From assembly GCA_902794405.1 (NCBI GenBank), contig CADBHI010000020.1:1-35705 (forward strand): a stretch of DNA of 35,705 nucleotides, in the 5' to 3' direction. Below, in pieces: positions 26,751 through 34,982 of this stretch. The number at the start of each line of letters is the position of its first letter. Positions within the stretch are counted from its first letter, which is position 1. Source of the DNA: an uncultured Prevotellaceae bacterium (lineage in GTDB: Bacteria > Bacteroidota > Bacteroidia > Bacteroidales > Bacteroidaceae). Below the pieces are notes generated by a model. The model saw only the letters and a list, made by a program, of their open reading frames with translations, was not told the origin of the DNA and did no database searches. The position numbers and the translations under genes are program-made.

Positions 26751-26848
26751 ACTTCTTTCGCTCGGCGCTTGCGACGCTTTGCTTGCAAAGAACTTCTTCA
26801 CTTCTTTCGCTCGGCGCTTGCGACGCTTTGCTTGCAAAGAACTTCTTC
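26751..26848. repeat. Perfect 49-bp tandem duplication
   Basis: Units 26751-26799 and 26800-26848 are identical, each beginning ACTTCTTTCGCTCGG. Each unit contains the palindrome CTTTGC-TT-GCAAAG. The last base of the second unit lies in the stop codon (26850-26848) of the DUF3078 gene. Identity with no changes suggests a recent duplication in this intergenic stretch. Confidence 0.88.
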
Positions 26849-28056
26849 TAAAAAGAATAGCTCAGTCCAATTGACGTGTATTCTTTGAACTGCCAGTAGC
26901 CGAGGTCGTCGTCAGGCGCGTTGCCGTCGTCGAAACGCGGATAGAGGAAGACGTTGGCAGTGATATATTTCGAGACCTTCAGCTGGAAGGTGTTTTCCCA
27001 TTCTACTTCAGCACGGTGGTAGGAAGTGAATCCCCACAGGCGGCTCTTCCAAGTCACTGTTTCCGATAGTTTCCAGGTCAGGTCAGCTGTCAACTGCGAA
27101 CCAGGATCGAGCATGTAGTGCTTGTCGGCATCAATGCCGTGGCGCGAGGGGAACCAGCTGTAGCTCGTGGGCTTGGCTGCATTCTGGTCAGGGAACAGTG
27201 TGCGGCCTACGTAGCGGTAGTTCAGGGCGATGGGCGACAAGTTGATGGTACCCGTCAGCTTCTTGTTAAAGGCCTCTACCTTGTAGTCCATACCAAGACC
27301 AACGTTCAGGTTGAACGGCGAGAAGAAGTCAGAGTAGGTACGATGGTCGTTCGACTTCAAACCGCGTGTGAACTGTGTCCAAGCTAACAGTTGCAGGGTG
27401 TAGTACCAGCGCTTGGTGGCCTGCAAGCCTACTTTAGACGTCAGACGCAGCAGGTCTTCGTTCGACTTCCATTTGTGCAGCGAGTCAGACTTGGCAGTCA
27501 GGAATCCGAGTTTGGCCTCCAGTTTGTTGTCCCACTTCCATTTTCCCTTGTTGTCGTAGTTGGCCTCTACGGTCAGGCTTCCTAACAGCGAGTAGGTCGA
27601 CTCACCACCTTTGTACCAGTTGTCGCTGACATAGTTTTGCATGAACTGCAGGAATCCGTCACCTTTCTTGGTCCAGAACTTGGGCTTGGTCACCTCCACC
27701 TCTGTGGGAAGAACCTCTGGCTCATCAGGCGTGGGGGCGACATGCTCTGTCAGTTCCGCATGCTGTTTGATGGGCATGTCGATGTCTTCACGCAGAGATC
27801 CTGACTCCTGGAGCTGGGTCTCAGTGGTTTCCACCAGGTCAGGCCGGTTCAGGTAGACATTCATTAATGCCTTGTCAACGGCCTCGTCCATGTCATTGCT
27901 TTCACTGTTCAAGCTAAGTATGTTGCTTGAAACGTTGTGGTAGAACGTTAACGGTGTAAACAGACGGTAGAGTCTGGCGTTGACCGTGTCGTTCGGCTGT
28001 GCGGCACTGGCGCTTAGCGCACAGAAAGCCGCGAGTATTAATGTCGGTTTTTTCAT
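26848..28056 (-). CDS. DUF3078-type outer-membrane protein
   Basis: 402 residues. It has a signal peptide (MKKPTLILAAFCALSASAAQ), an Asp/Glu/Pro-rich segment (about 50-130), and then a beta-barrel-like region with the family wording KKGDGFLQFMQNYVSDNWYKGGEST and VEANYDNKGKWKWDNKLEAKLGF. It ends YTSIGLSYSF with a terminal Phe, typical of outer-membrane barrels. DUF3078 proteins occur widely in Bacteroidota with unknown function. It is divergent from yidC, with back-to-back promoter boxes in the 157-bp gap. Confidence 0.85.
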   Translation of the reverse strand: MKKPTLILAAFCALSASAAQPNDTVNARLYRLFTPLTFYHNVSSNILSLNSESNDMDEAVDKALMNVYLNRPDLVETTETQLQESGSLREDIDMPIKQHAELTEHVAPTPDEPEVLPTEVEVTKPKFWTKKGDGFLQFMQNYVSDNWYKGGESTYSLLGSLTVEANYDNKGKWKWDNKLEAKLGFLTAKSDSLHKWKSNEDLLRLTSKVGLQATKRWYYTLQLLAWTQFTRGLKSNDHRTYSDFFSPFNLNVGLGMDYKVEAFNKKLTGTINLSPIALNYRYVGRTLFPDQNAAKPTSYSWFPSRHGIDADKHYMLDPGSQLTADLTWKLSETVTWKSRLWGFTSYHRAEVEWENTFQLKVSKYITANVFLYPRFDDGNAPDDDLGYWQFKEYTSIGLSYSF

Positions 28057-28109
28057 AATTCAACCCTTTTATGCTTCACAATTGTTCGCAATATTTCGCT
28101 TTTTGGGTG

Positions 28110-28117
28110 CAAAGATA
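28110..28117 (-). promoter_or_regulatory. -7 box upstream of the DUF3078 gene
   Basis: The minus strand reads TATCTTTG, a perfect match to TAnnTTTG, 54 bp before the start codon at 28056. The distal box is not clear. Confidence 0.6.
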
Positions 28118-28160
28118 CAAAATAATTGTGAATTGTTCCATCGGAATATGTTTTTTTTCG

Positions 28161-28168
28161 TACCTTTG
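28161..28168 (+). promoter_or_regulatory. -7 box upstream of yidC
   Basis: TACCTTTG matches TAnnTTTG, 45 bp before the yidC ATG. An A/T-rich run precedes it; no TTTG is seen at the usual distance. Confidence 0.6.
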
Positions 28169-28213
28169 CACCTTGAAACGATTTGAACACATAATAAAAA
28201 CGAAATAGAACGT

Positions 28214-30094
28214 ATGAATAGAGACACAGTCATCGGCTTCGTGCTCATCGCTTTGGTACTGATTGGATTCAGTTGGTATAACCAGCCTTCAGCAGAGCAG
28301 ATCGAGGCCCAACGTATGGAAGACAGTATTGCTGCTGTCATGAAGGATAACGCAAAGAAGAAAGAGGCTGAGGAGGCTGCCAAGAAGGCTGAGGCCATTG
28401 AAGCTGCCAAGGCCGACACGACTTCACTTTTCCACACCGCATTGATAGGCGAGGAGCGTCAGGTCGTGCTGAAGAATGGCAAGGTGGAAGTCGCCGTCTC
28501 AACCAAGGGCGGCACCATCAGCAAGGCTGTTATCAAGGGTTTCAAGAACGTGGATAACTCAGCCGACGAGGTGACCCTTTTCGATGAGAAGACCCAGCAG
28601 CTCAACTTCTTGTTAGCTGGTAAGCAGGACAACATCATTACCAGTGACCTGTATTTTGTACCTTCCAACATCAGCGACTCCACCGTTACCATGACAGCAA
28701 CGGCAGCCAATGGCGGCAACGTCATTCTGGACTATGTGCTGGGTAAGGACTACATGTTGCATTTCTCGTTCCAGACCAAGGGACTTGGCGGCGTCTTCGC
28801 TCCCAACTACAAGGAGATGGACATTGAGTGGCGCGATCTGGCCCGTCAGCAGGAGAAGGGCTTTACCTTTGAGAATCGCTATGCCACGCTGACCTATAAG
28901 GAAAAGAATGGTTCGACCGACTATCTGAGCGAAACCTCAGAGAAGATTGATGAGAAGATTGAGGAAACGCTCGACTGGGTGGCCTTCAAGAATCAGTTCT
29001 TCTCAGTGGCCCTGATCTCGAAGGACGATTTCCAGGGTGGTTCCCTGATGACCAGTGTGCCACAGGAGAAAGGCACAGGTTTCCTGAAGCAGTTCAATGC
29101 CAAGCTGAAGACCAAGTTCGACCCCTCAGGTGCGCAGGCTTCAGAGTTTGAAATGTATATCGGTCCCAACGATTTCCGTCTCATCAAGGATGTCGAGGAG
29201 CAGAGCACCTTTGGTAAGGATCTCGATATGGAGCAGCTGGTCTACTTAGGCTGGCCCCTGTTCCGCATCATCAACCGTTGGTTCACCATCTACGTCTTCG
29301 ACTGGCTCACCTCATGGGGATTCTCCATGGGTGTGGTGCTCATCCTTATTACCTTATTATTAAAGGCCATCACCTTCCCGATGGTGAAGAAGAGCTACAT
29401 GTCGAGTGCCAAGATGCGCGTACTGAAACCAAAGCTCGATGAGGCTACTAAGCAGTACGACAAGCCTGAGGATGCCATGCAGAAACAGCAGGCCATGATG
29501 CAGATGTACTCGCAGTATGGTGTGTCGCCCCTCTCAGGTTGTCTGCCTATGCTCATTCAGATGCCTATCTGGATTGCCATGTTCAACTTCGTGCCCAATG
29601 CCATCCAGCTGCGCCGTGAGTCGTTCCTGTGGATCGACGACCTGTCTACCTACGATCCCATAGTGGAGTGGGGGACTAACATCTGGGGTATTGGCGACCA
29701 CCTGTCCCTGACCTGTATCCTTTTCTGTGTGTCGAATGTGCTCTATAGCTACATGACCATGCGCCAGCAGAAGGACCAGATGGTGGGTCAGCAGGCTGAG
29801 CAGATGAAGATGATGCAGTGGATGATGTACCTCATGCCCCTGATGTTCTTCTTCATGTTCAACGACTATTCCAGCGGTTTGAACTTCTATTACTTCATCT
29901 CGCTGTTCATGTCGGCAGCTATCATGTTTGTGTTGCGCAAGACCACCAACGACGAGAAGCTGTTGGCCATTCTTGAGGCCCGTTACAAGGAGAACAAGAA
30001 CAACCCCAAGAAAAAGAGCGGTTTGGCCGCACGCCTTGAGGCTATGCAGAAACAGGCCGAGGAGCTGCAGCGTCAGCGTAATCAGAGAAAATAG
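28214..30094 (+). CDS. yidC: Membrane protein insertase YidC
   Basis: 626 residues, the long Gram-negative form. YidC inserts and folds inner-membrane proteins, alone or with SecYEG. An N-terminal membrane helix (TVIGFVLIALVLIGFSWY) is followed by a coiled, charged stretch. The large periplasmic beta domain (about 70-345) comes next, then the conserved core: WLTSWGFSMGVVLILITLLLK with the following cytoplasmic loop, SGCLPMLIQMPIWIAMF, and further helices. The C-terminal tail (about 590-626) is highly basic (KNNPKKKSGLAARLE), as in species where it helps bind the ribosome. A peptidase gene follows after 19 bp. Confidence 0.96.
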   Translation: MNRDTVIGFVLIALVLIGFSWYNQPSAEQIEAQRMEDSIAAVMKDNAKKKEAEEAAKKAEAIEAAKADTTSLFHTALIGEERQVVLKNGKVEVAVSTKGGTISKAVIKGFKNVDNSADEVTLFDEKTQQLNFLLAGKQDNIITSDLYFVPSNISDSTVTMTATAANGGNVILDYVLGKDYMLHFSFQTKGLGGVFAPNYKEMDIEWRDLARQQEKGFTFENRYATLTYKEKNGSTDYLSETSEKIDEKIEETLDWVAFKNQFFSVALISKDDFQGGSLMTSVPQEKGTGFLKQFNAKLKTKFDPSGAQASEFEMYIGPNDFRLIKDVEEQSTFGKDLDMEQLVYLGWPLFRIINRWFTIYVFDWLTSWGFSMGVVLILITLLLKAITFPMVKKSYMSSAKMRVLKPKLDEATKQYDKPEDAMQKQQAMMQMYSQYGVSPLSGCLPMLIQMPIWIAMFNFVPNAIQLRRESFLWIDDLSTYDPIVEWGTNIWGIGDHLSLTCILFCVSNVLYSYMTMRQQKDQMVGQQAEQMKMMQWMMYLMPLMFFFMFNDYSSGLNFYYFISLFMSAAIMFVLRKTTNDEKLLAILEARYKENKNNPKKKSGLAARLEAMQKQAEELQRQRNQRK

Positions 30095-30113
30095 AATCTT
30101 TCATCAAAATACT

Positions 30114-32333
30114 ATGAGCATGAAACGAATGATGACCATTGCTGCCGCTGCCTTGATACTGGCAGGTTGCAGCACACAGAAAGAAAGTGACAAGGTGAAT
30201 ATCGAGAAGCAGACAGTACAGTTGGAGAGCGACCAGATGACGCCAGAAGCCCTTTGGGCCATGAGTCGCTTAGGGGCCTACCAGGCTTCACCCGACGGAA
30301 AGCACATCGTCTTTCAGTTGGGCTACTACAGCGTCGAGGAGAACGCCAGCCATCAGGTGCTCTGGATGATGAACGCCGACGGCAGCGACCAGAAGCAGCT
30401 GACCACCGATGCCGACAACGAGACCGACGCACAATGGCTCGACGACGAAACCATCGCCTTCCTGAAGGGTGGCGAAGTTTGGAAGATGAACGTCGACGGT
30501 TCTGGCCGCAAGCAGCTGTCGGAGACCGAGGGCAAGGTCGAAGGCTTCATGTTCTCGCCCGACCGCAAGAAGGTCATTATCCTGAAGAGCATCGACTTCA
30601 ACGAGATTATCAAGAAGAACCCTGAAGACCTGCCGAAGGCTACGGGTCGCAAGATTACCAACCTCATGTACCGCCACTGGGACCACTATGTGGAAACCAT
30701 CCAGCACCCCTTCCTATTCAGTGTGGGCGACGGTTTTGCCGTCGCCACCGATGGCAAAGACATCCTCGAAGGCCAACCCTACGAGTGCCCCATGGAGCCT
30801 TTCGGTGGCATGGAGCAGTTAGCCTGGAGTCCCGACTCCAAGAAGATTGCCTTCACCTGTCGTACAGAGATGGGCCTCTCCTACAGCATCTCGACCGACT
30901 CCGACATCTTCCTCTACGATGTAGAAGGTGCCGACCTGTTCAACTATAAGTTCACGCAGAACCTCTGCAAGCCTGACCATGAATTTGGCAGCAAGTTTGA
31001 AGATGCCGTACCCTATCACGGCGATCTCAACCCCACCAAGACGCTTAAGGACCAGCCTATCAACCAGAAGTTCAAGGACGCCAACGTCGGCTACGACACC
31101 AACCCGAAGTTCTCGCCCGACGGCCGCTACGTGGCCTGGCTCTCGATGGAGCGCGACGGCTATGAGGCCGACCGCAACCGCCTCTGCATCTACGACCTTA
31201 AGGAGAGAACCAAGACCTACGTCACAGAGTCGTTCGATTCCAACGTCGACGACTACTGCTGGGCTCCCGACTCGCGTACCTTATATTATATAGGCGTATG
31301 GCATGCTACTGAAAACCTCTATCGTACCAACCTCGAGGGCGAGGTGAAGCAGTTGACAGGCTATGAGGCAGACTTCGGATCGCTCCAGATGCTCAACGAC
31401 AAGCAGATTCTTGCCGAGCGTCACAGCTTCCAGGCTCCTGCCGACCTCTATGTGGTGAATCCTGGCGACAGCACTGGCGATACACAGGCTGTACAGGTGA
31501 CGGAGGTGAACAAGGAAATACTCGATAAGTTAGCCAAACCCACTGTAGAGAAGCGTTGGGTGAAGACTACCGACGGCAAGGACATGCTCTACTGGATTAT
31601 CCAGCCGCCCCACTTCGACCCCAACAAGAAATACCCCACGCTGCTTTTCTGCGAGGGTGGACCGCAGAGCCCTGTTTCGCAGTTCTGGAGCTACCGCTGG
31701 AACTTCTTCATCATGGCCTCCCAGGGCTATGTCGTCATCGCCCCCAACCGTCGAGGCCTGCCAGGCTTCGGACAGGAGTGGCTTGAGGAAATCTCAGGCG
31801 ACTGGACGGGCCAATGTATGAAGGACTACATGACGGCCATCGACGATGCTGCCCAGAACCTGCCCTACGTGGATAAGGATAAGATGGGAGCCGTAGGAGC
31901 CTCATTCGGCGGCTTCTCCGTCTACTACCTCGCTGGCCACCACGACAAGCGCTTCAAGTGCTTCATTGCCCACGACGGCGCTTTCAATCTGGAAGCCATG
32001 TATACGGAAACAGAGGAAAACTGGTTCTCTAACTGGGAATACGACGATGCACCTTGGAACAAGGACATGACGGCACGTGCCAAGAAAACCTACGACAACT
32101 CGCCCCACCGCTTTGTCGACAAGTGGGACACGCCCATCCTCTGCATCCACGGCGAGAAGGACTACCGCATCAACGCCACCCAGGGCATGTCGGCCTTCAA
32201 CGCAGCCATCATGCGTGGCATCGAAGCTGAGCTCCTCCTCTTCCCCGATGAGAACCACTGGGTGTTGAAACCCCAGAACGGCATCCTTTGGCAGCGCTCC
32301 TACTTCGAGTGGCTCGACCGCTGGTTGAAATAA
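30114..32333 (+). CDS. S9-family peptidase (DPP-type) lipoprotein
   Basis: 739 residues from the ATG at 30114; a longer frame overlapping yidC lacks any protein-like sequence. Lipobox LAGCSTQ predicts a lipoprotein facing the periplasm or the surface. The N-terminal half is a beta-propeller with WSPDSKKIAF and FSPDGRYVAW repeats. The C-terminal half is an alpha/beta hydrolase with the nucleophile Ser597 in GASFGGFS, Asp683 in HGEKDYRI and His715 in DENHWV. This is the layout of the prolyl oligopeptidase family (S9), closest in style to dipeptidyl peptidase 5, which removes dipeptides from peptides used as food. It is 19 bp after yidC and may be cotranscribed. Confidence 0.92.
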   Translation: MSMKRMMTIAAAALILAGCSTQKESDKVNIEKQTVQLESDQMTPEALWAMSRLGAYQASPDGKHIVFQLGYYSVEENASHQVLWMMNADGSDQKQLTTDADNETDAQWLDDETIAFLKGGEVWKMNVDGSGRKQLSETEGKVEGFMFSPDRKKVIILKSIDFNEIIKKNPEDLPKATGRKITNLMYRHWDHYVETIQHPFLFSVGDGFAVATDGKDILEGQPYECPMEPFGGMEQLAWSPDSKKIAFTCRTEMGLSYSISTDSDIFLYDVEGADLFNYKFTQNLCKPDHEFGSKFEDAVPYHGDLNPTKTLKDQPINQKFKDANVGYDTNPKFSPDGRYVAWLSMERDGYEADRNRLCIYDLKERTKTYVTESFDSNVDDYCWAPDSRTLYYIGVWHATENLYRTNLEGEVKQLTGYEADFGSLQMLNDKQILAERHSFQAPADLYVVNPGDSTGDTQAVQVTEVNKEILDKLAKPTVEKRWVKTTDGKDMLYWIIQPPHFDPNKKYPTLLFCEGGPQSPVSQFWSYRWNFFIMASQGYVVIAPNRRGLPGFGQEWLEEISGDWTGQCMKDYMTAIDDAAQNLPYVDKDKMGAVGASFGGFSVYYLAGHHDKRFKCFIAHDGAFNLEAMYTETEENWFSNWEYDDAPWNKDMTARAKKTYDNSPHRFVDKWDTPILCIHGEKDYRINATQGMSAFNAAIMRGIEAELLLFPDENHWVLKPQNGILWQRSYFEWLDRWLK

Positions 32334-32409
32334 CTCGCACTTCTGCATATTGTAAATCAAAGTCCCGACCTGCAGATGAACTTATCCGCTAACTTCCAAA
32401 TTTTTCGCA

Positions 32410-32448
32410 TTTTTCTTTGCCGTTTCCAGATTATTGCTTATCTTTGCA
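32410..32448 (+). promoter_or_regulatory. Promoter repeat, copy 1, before the small ORF/GNAT pair
   Basis: The TTTG box (32416-32419), 19 nt of spacer and TATCTTTG (32439-32446) make a textbook Bacteroidota promoter. The whole 39-bp segment recurs at 33317-33355 with 36 identical bases, far more than two independent promoters would share. The expected start is near 32453, giving a leader of about 65 nt. Confidence 0.8.
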
Positions 32449-32517
32449 AACAGAAATTGTATTATCTCTATATTAGAGGGAAAACGAAGTATTTTAGAAA
32501 CATAGGAGGTATCAGAT

Positions 32518-32682
32518 ATGTTAGGAGTTAATTCACCAAGAGAGCCTATTACGCCTGAATTCTCAAGGAAAATCAGGGAAGCTTTATGGCGTGCTACAAC
32601 TGGCAACCTGACTCCGGAAGAAAGGGATGCCATTCGCAGGGGACGTGAAGCAAGAAAGAAAGTCCAAATAGTATGGAAATAG
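32518..32682 (+). CDS. Small basic protein, possible antitoxin
   Basis: 54 residues. An unusually strong Shine-Dalgarno for this group (AGGAGGT, 32504-32510) lies 7 nt before the ATG, which fixes the start. The sequence is hydrophilic and basic: MLGVNSPREPITPEFSRK, then a helix-like LTPEERDAIRRGREARKKV. It has no signal peptide and no membrane segment. Its last 10 bases overlap the start of the GNAT gene in another frame, so the two are translationally coupled. The gene order (small protein, then acetyltransferase) is that of toxin-antitoxin pairs such as TacA-TacT, but it does not look like the ribbon-helix-helix (DUF1778) antitoxins and is shorter. The antitoxin role is inference only. Confidence 0.65.
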   Translation: MLGVNSPREPITPEFSRKIREALWRATTGNLTPEERDAIRRGREARKKVQIVWK

Positions 32683-33251
32683 ACTATTCTAACCTCACGT
32701 CAGAAAAGATTACGGATTTCCATTGCCTTGAAACGTTTTGTTCTGGCGTTAAGGCAATGGATTCTTTTATTCAGAGTGATTTTCGCATGAGTGTCGAGAA
32801 TCATTATTGTTCTGCCTATGGTGTGTGGTGTAAGGAAGAATTGGTGGCAATCTATGCTTTGAGTTTTGACTCCCTTGACCTTGATTCTGATGACAAAGAG
32901 GAATTAGTGTCAGGAATGTCATCAACAGGAATGCCAGAGATGGACTGGAATTATAAAGAAATGTTTTATGCCAAGCCTCGTTATCCAGCCCTTGATATTG
33001 CATATTTGGCTGTCAGAGAAGAATACAGGGGAAATAGAGTTGGACAATCAATAATTGAAATGATCGCAGAGAAAGCACGTTCCCAGACATTTGCTGGATG
33101 TCAGTTCCTTACGGTTGAGGCTTTGGCCACAAAGGAATATAGTGCGGTTGGTTTCTATCAAAGATGTGGATTTACAGCTAACGAGGTAAGAAAGCCTTAT
33201 AAGGATACACTTCGTATGTTCCGTACACTCTATGCAAACGAAGACATCTAA
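32673..33251 (+). CDS. GNAT acetyltransferase, toxin-like subtype
   Basis: 192 residues. It has a GNAT fold with the acetyl-CoA loop in REEYRGNRVGQSI (about 111-123) preceded by the strand LDIAYLAV, and GFYQRCGF near the C-terminus with a likely catalytic Tyr. The front part, FCSGVKAMDSFIQSDFRMS, has the C/G-x-x-x-LDxFL spacing of the TacT/AtaT group, and the family also occurs in Bacteroidota genomes as stand-alone acetyltransferases. TacT-type toxins acetylate the amino group of charged tRNA and stop translation. No direct evidence shows which substrate this one uses. Overlap with the small ORF suggests a paired function. Confidence 0.78.
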   Translation: MEIDYSNLTSEKITDFHCLETFCSGVKAMDSFIQSDFRMSVENHYCSAYGVWCKEELVAIYALSFDSLDLDSDDKEELVSGMSSTGMPEMDWNYKEMFYAKPRYPALDIAYLAVREEYRGNRVGQSIIEMIAEKARSQTFAGCQFLTVEALATKEYSAVGFYQRCGFTANEVRKPYKDTLRMFRTLYANEDI

Positions 33252-33316
33252 TCAATCTCCCTTTTAATTTCCCCTCTCCGAAGCGCCCCAATCGCTTACT
33301 CTTCACTTTTCACACC

Positions 33317-33355
33317 TTTTTCTTTGCCGTTTCCATATTATTGTATATCTTTGCA
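33317..33355 (+). promoter_or_regulatory. Promoter repeat, copy 2, before the WYL gene
   Basis: Near-identical to 32410-32448 (36 of 39 bases). TTTG is at 33323-33326, the spacer is 19 nt and TATCTTTG is at 33346-33353. The expected start is near 33360, about 63 nt before the WYL ATG. A second box, TACTTTTG (33397-33404), lies 18 bp before the ATG and could give a shorter transcript. Confidence 0.8.
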
Positions 33356-33422
33356 TTTTTCTAAAACTTCTGCCACAGTTTGGCGTACCCTTGTCATACT
33401 TTTGCAGAAAAATTAAAGAAAT

Positions 33423-34376
33423 ATGGACAACGACAGAGGACAAAGTTTGATAACGAAATACGTCTGGGTGATAGAAACCATCTATCGCAAACGTAAGATT
33501 TCGTTCAAGGAGCTAAACGAACTGTGGCTCCGCGATGACATCAGTAGAGGTGTGGATATTCCCAAGCGCACTTTCGACAACTGGCGTTATGTCATCTGGG
33601 ATATGTTTGGTATTAATATCGTCAATGAAAACCGTGGTGAATATCGTTACTATATCGAGAACGAAGAGGACATCAGTAAGAACGGTCTCCGTTCCTGGCT
33701 CTACAACACATTCTGTGTGAGCAATGCCTTGGCCAGCAGCCAGAGTATCAAGGACCGTATCATTCTGGAATACGTGCCGTCAGGTCAGGACTACCTGCAG
33801 CCCATCATCGAGGCCATGAAGGAAAACCGTGTGCTCAACATGACCTATCACAGTTATTGGAAGGACGAGGAGAACAACTTCGATGTGCAGCCGTATTGTG
33901 TGAAACTGTTTCGTCAGCGTTGGTATCTGGTAGCCCGTAGCACCTATTCCTATTATTATGAGAAAGGGCCACGTATCTACGCTCTTGACCGCATCAACGA
34001 TCTTCATGTAACAGAAGAGACGTTCGAAATGCCGAAGGACTGGACTGCCGAGGACTTTTTTGACGGCTGCTTCGGCATCATTGCCGACCAGCGCCTTGAG
34101 CCTCAGACCGTGAAGCTGAAAGTGTCGGCAGGACAGGCCAACTATATCCGCGACCTCATGCTTCATGAGACTCAGGAGGAGATAAAACGTAATGAAGAAT
34201 ACAGCATCTTTACTTACCACTTACGTCCGTCCTACGACTTCATTCAGGAAGTGCTTTGGAACGGCGAGGACGTGGAAGTGCTCGAACCCCTTTGGCTTCG
34301 CAAGGAGATTGCTGGTAAAATAAAGAGAATGTGGAATAAATATAGTGCCAACGAGAACAAAAACAAACTCGTTTGA
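33423..34376 (+). CDS. WYL-domain transcriptional regulator
   Basis: 317 residues. Residues 1-80 form a winged helix-turn-helix-like DNA-binding part (ISFKELNELWLRDDISRG, then DIPKRTFDNWRYVI as recognition region). The WYL domain (about 125-215) has QPYCVKLFRQRWYLVARS, including the name-giving Trp-Tyr-Leu, and IYALDRINDL. A C-terminal WCX-like region (about 230-310) follows. WYL proteins of this layout regulate genes in response to nucleic acid or nucleotide ligands and often control phage-defence operons (CapW, BrxR). It is the first gene of a plus-strand cluster, 48 bp before an exonuclease gene. What it controls is unknown. Confidence 0.88.
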   Translation: MDNDRGQSLITKYVWVIETIYRKRKISFKELNELWLRDDISRGVDIPKRTFDNWRYVIWDMFGINIVNENRGEYRYYIENEEDISKNGLRSWLYNTFCVSNALASSQSIKDRIILEYVPSGQDYLQPIIEAMKENRVLNMTYHSYWKDEENNFDVQPYCVKLFRQRWYLVARSTYSYYYEKGPRIYALDRINDLHVTEETFEMPKDWTAEDFFDGCFGIIADQRLEPQTVKLKVSAGQANYIRDLMLHETQEEIKRNEEYSIFTYHLRPSYDFIQEVLWNGEDVEVLEPLWLRKEIAGKIKRMWNKYSANENKNKLV

Positions 34377-34424
34377 TTTTTGTCGAGTGCAGCCTATATT
34401 ATCTAAATACAAGGAAGAGAAATA

Positions 34425-34916
34425 ATGCGAGACTTTGCAGCAATAGATTTTGAAACGGCAAACAACGAACGCAGTTCAGTTTGTTCTGTAGGTGTGGTGA
34501 TAGTACGCGATGGTGAGATAGTAGATTCGTTCTACTCTCTCATCCAGCCCGAGCCAAATTATTACAACTACTGGTGCAGCCAGGTTCATGGGCTTTGTCG
34601 CGAAGACACAGAGGAAGCCCCAGTGTTCCCAAAGGTCTGGGCACAGATAGAACCATTGATTGAAGGTCTGCCCCTTGTGGCCCACAACAAACCCTTTGAT
34701 GAAGGTTGCCTGAAGGCTGTGTTCCGAGTATATCAGATGGACTATCCTGACTATGAGTTCTACGACACGCTTGCAGCTTCTCGCAGAGCTTTCCGTTATT
34801 TGGAGAACCACCAACTGCATACCGTTGCTGCTGAATGTGGATACTGTTTGGAGAATCATCACAATGCACTTGCCGATGCAGAAGCCTGTGCGTGGATAGC
34901 AAGAGAGATACTATAG
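34425..34916 (+). CDS. DEDDh 3'-5' exonuclease (DnaQ/RNase T-like)
   Basis: 163 residues, a single nuclease domain. All five active-site residues are visible: Asp8 and Glu10 in AIDFETAN, Asp92 in HNKPFDEGCL, His146 and Asp151 in HHNALADAEA. The length and wording fit the small exonuclease family like the DNA polymerase III epsilon proofreading domain. It would remove nucleotides from 3' ends of DNA or RNA using two metal ions. It lies 48 bp after the WYL gene with AGGAAG 9 nt before the ATG, so it is probably cotranscribed. Whether its target is foreign nucleic acid is unproven. Confidence 0.88.
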   Translation: MRDFAAIDFETANNERSSVCSVGVVIVRDGEIVDSFYSLIQPEPNYYNYWCSQVHGLCREDTEEAPVFPKVWAQIEPLIEGLPLVAHNKPFDEGCLKAVFRVYQMDYPDYEFYDTLAASRRAFRYLENHQLHTVAAECGYCLENHHNALADAEACAWIAREIL

Positions 34917-34982
34917 TTTTCAACTTATCCACGCTACATTATTATCATTGGAGATAAAAGATAAAAAGAAAGACTAATAATT

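Noticed and set aside
26635-26805. 15-bp inverted repeat (26635-26649 with 26791-26805) around the terminator
   Set aside because: The arms are low-complexity GAAGAAG/CTTCTTC sequence that partly codes for the Lys-Lys end of DUF1573, so chance pairing is likely.
29928-30113. Upstream extension of the S9 peptidase frame
   Set aside because: It lies in the yidC coding region and encodes an arginine-rich shadow sequence. The ATG at 30114 gives a normal lipoprotein signal.
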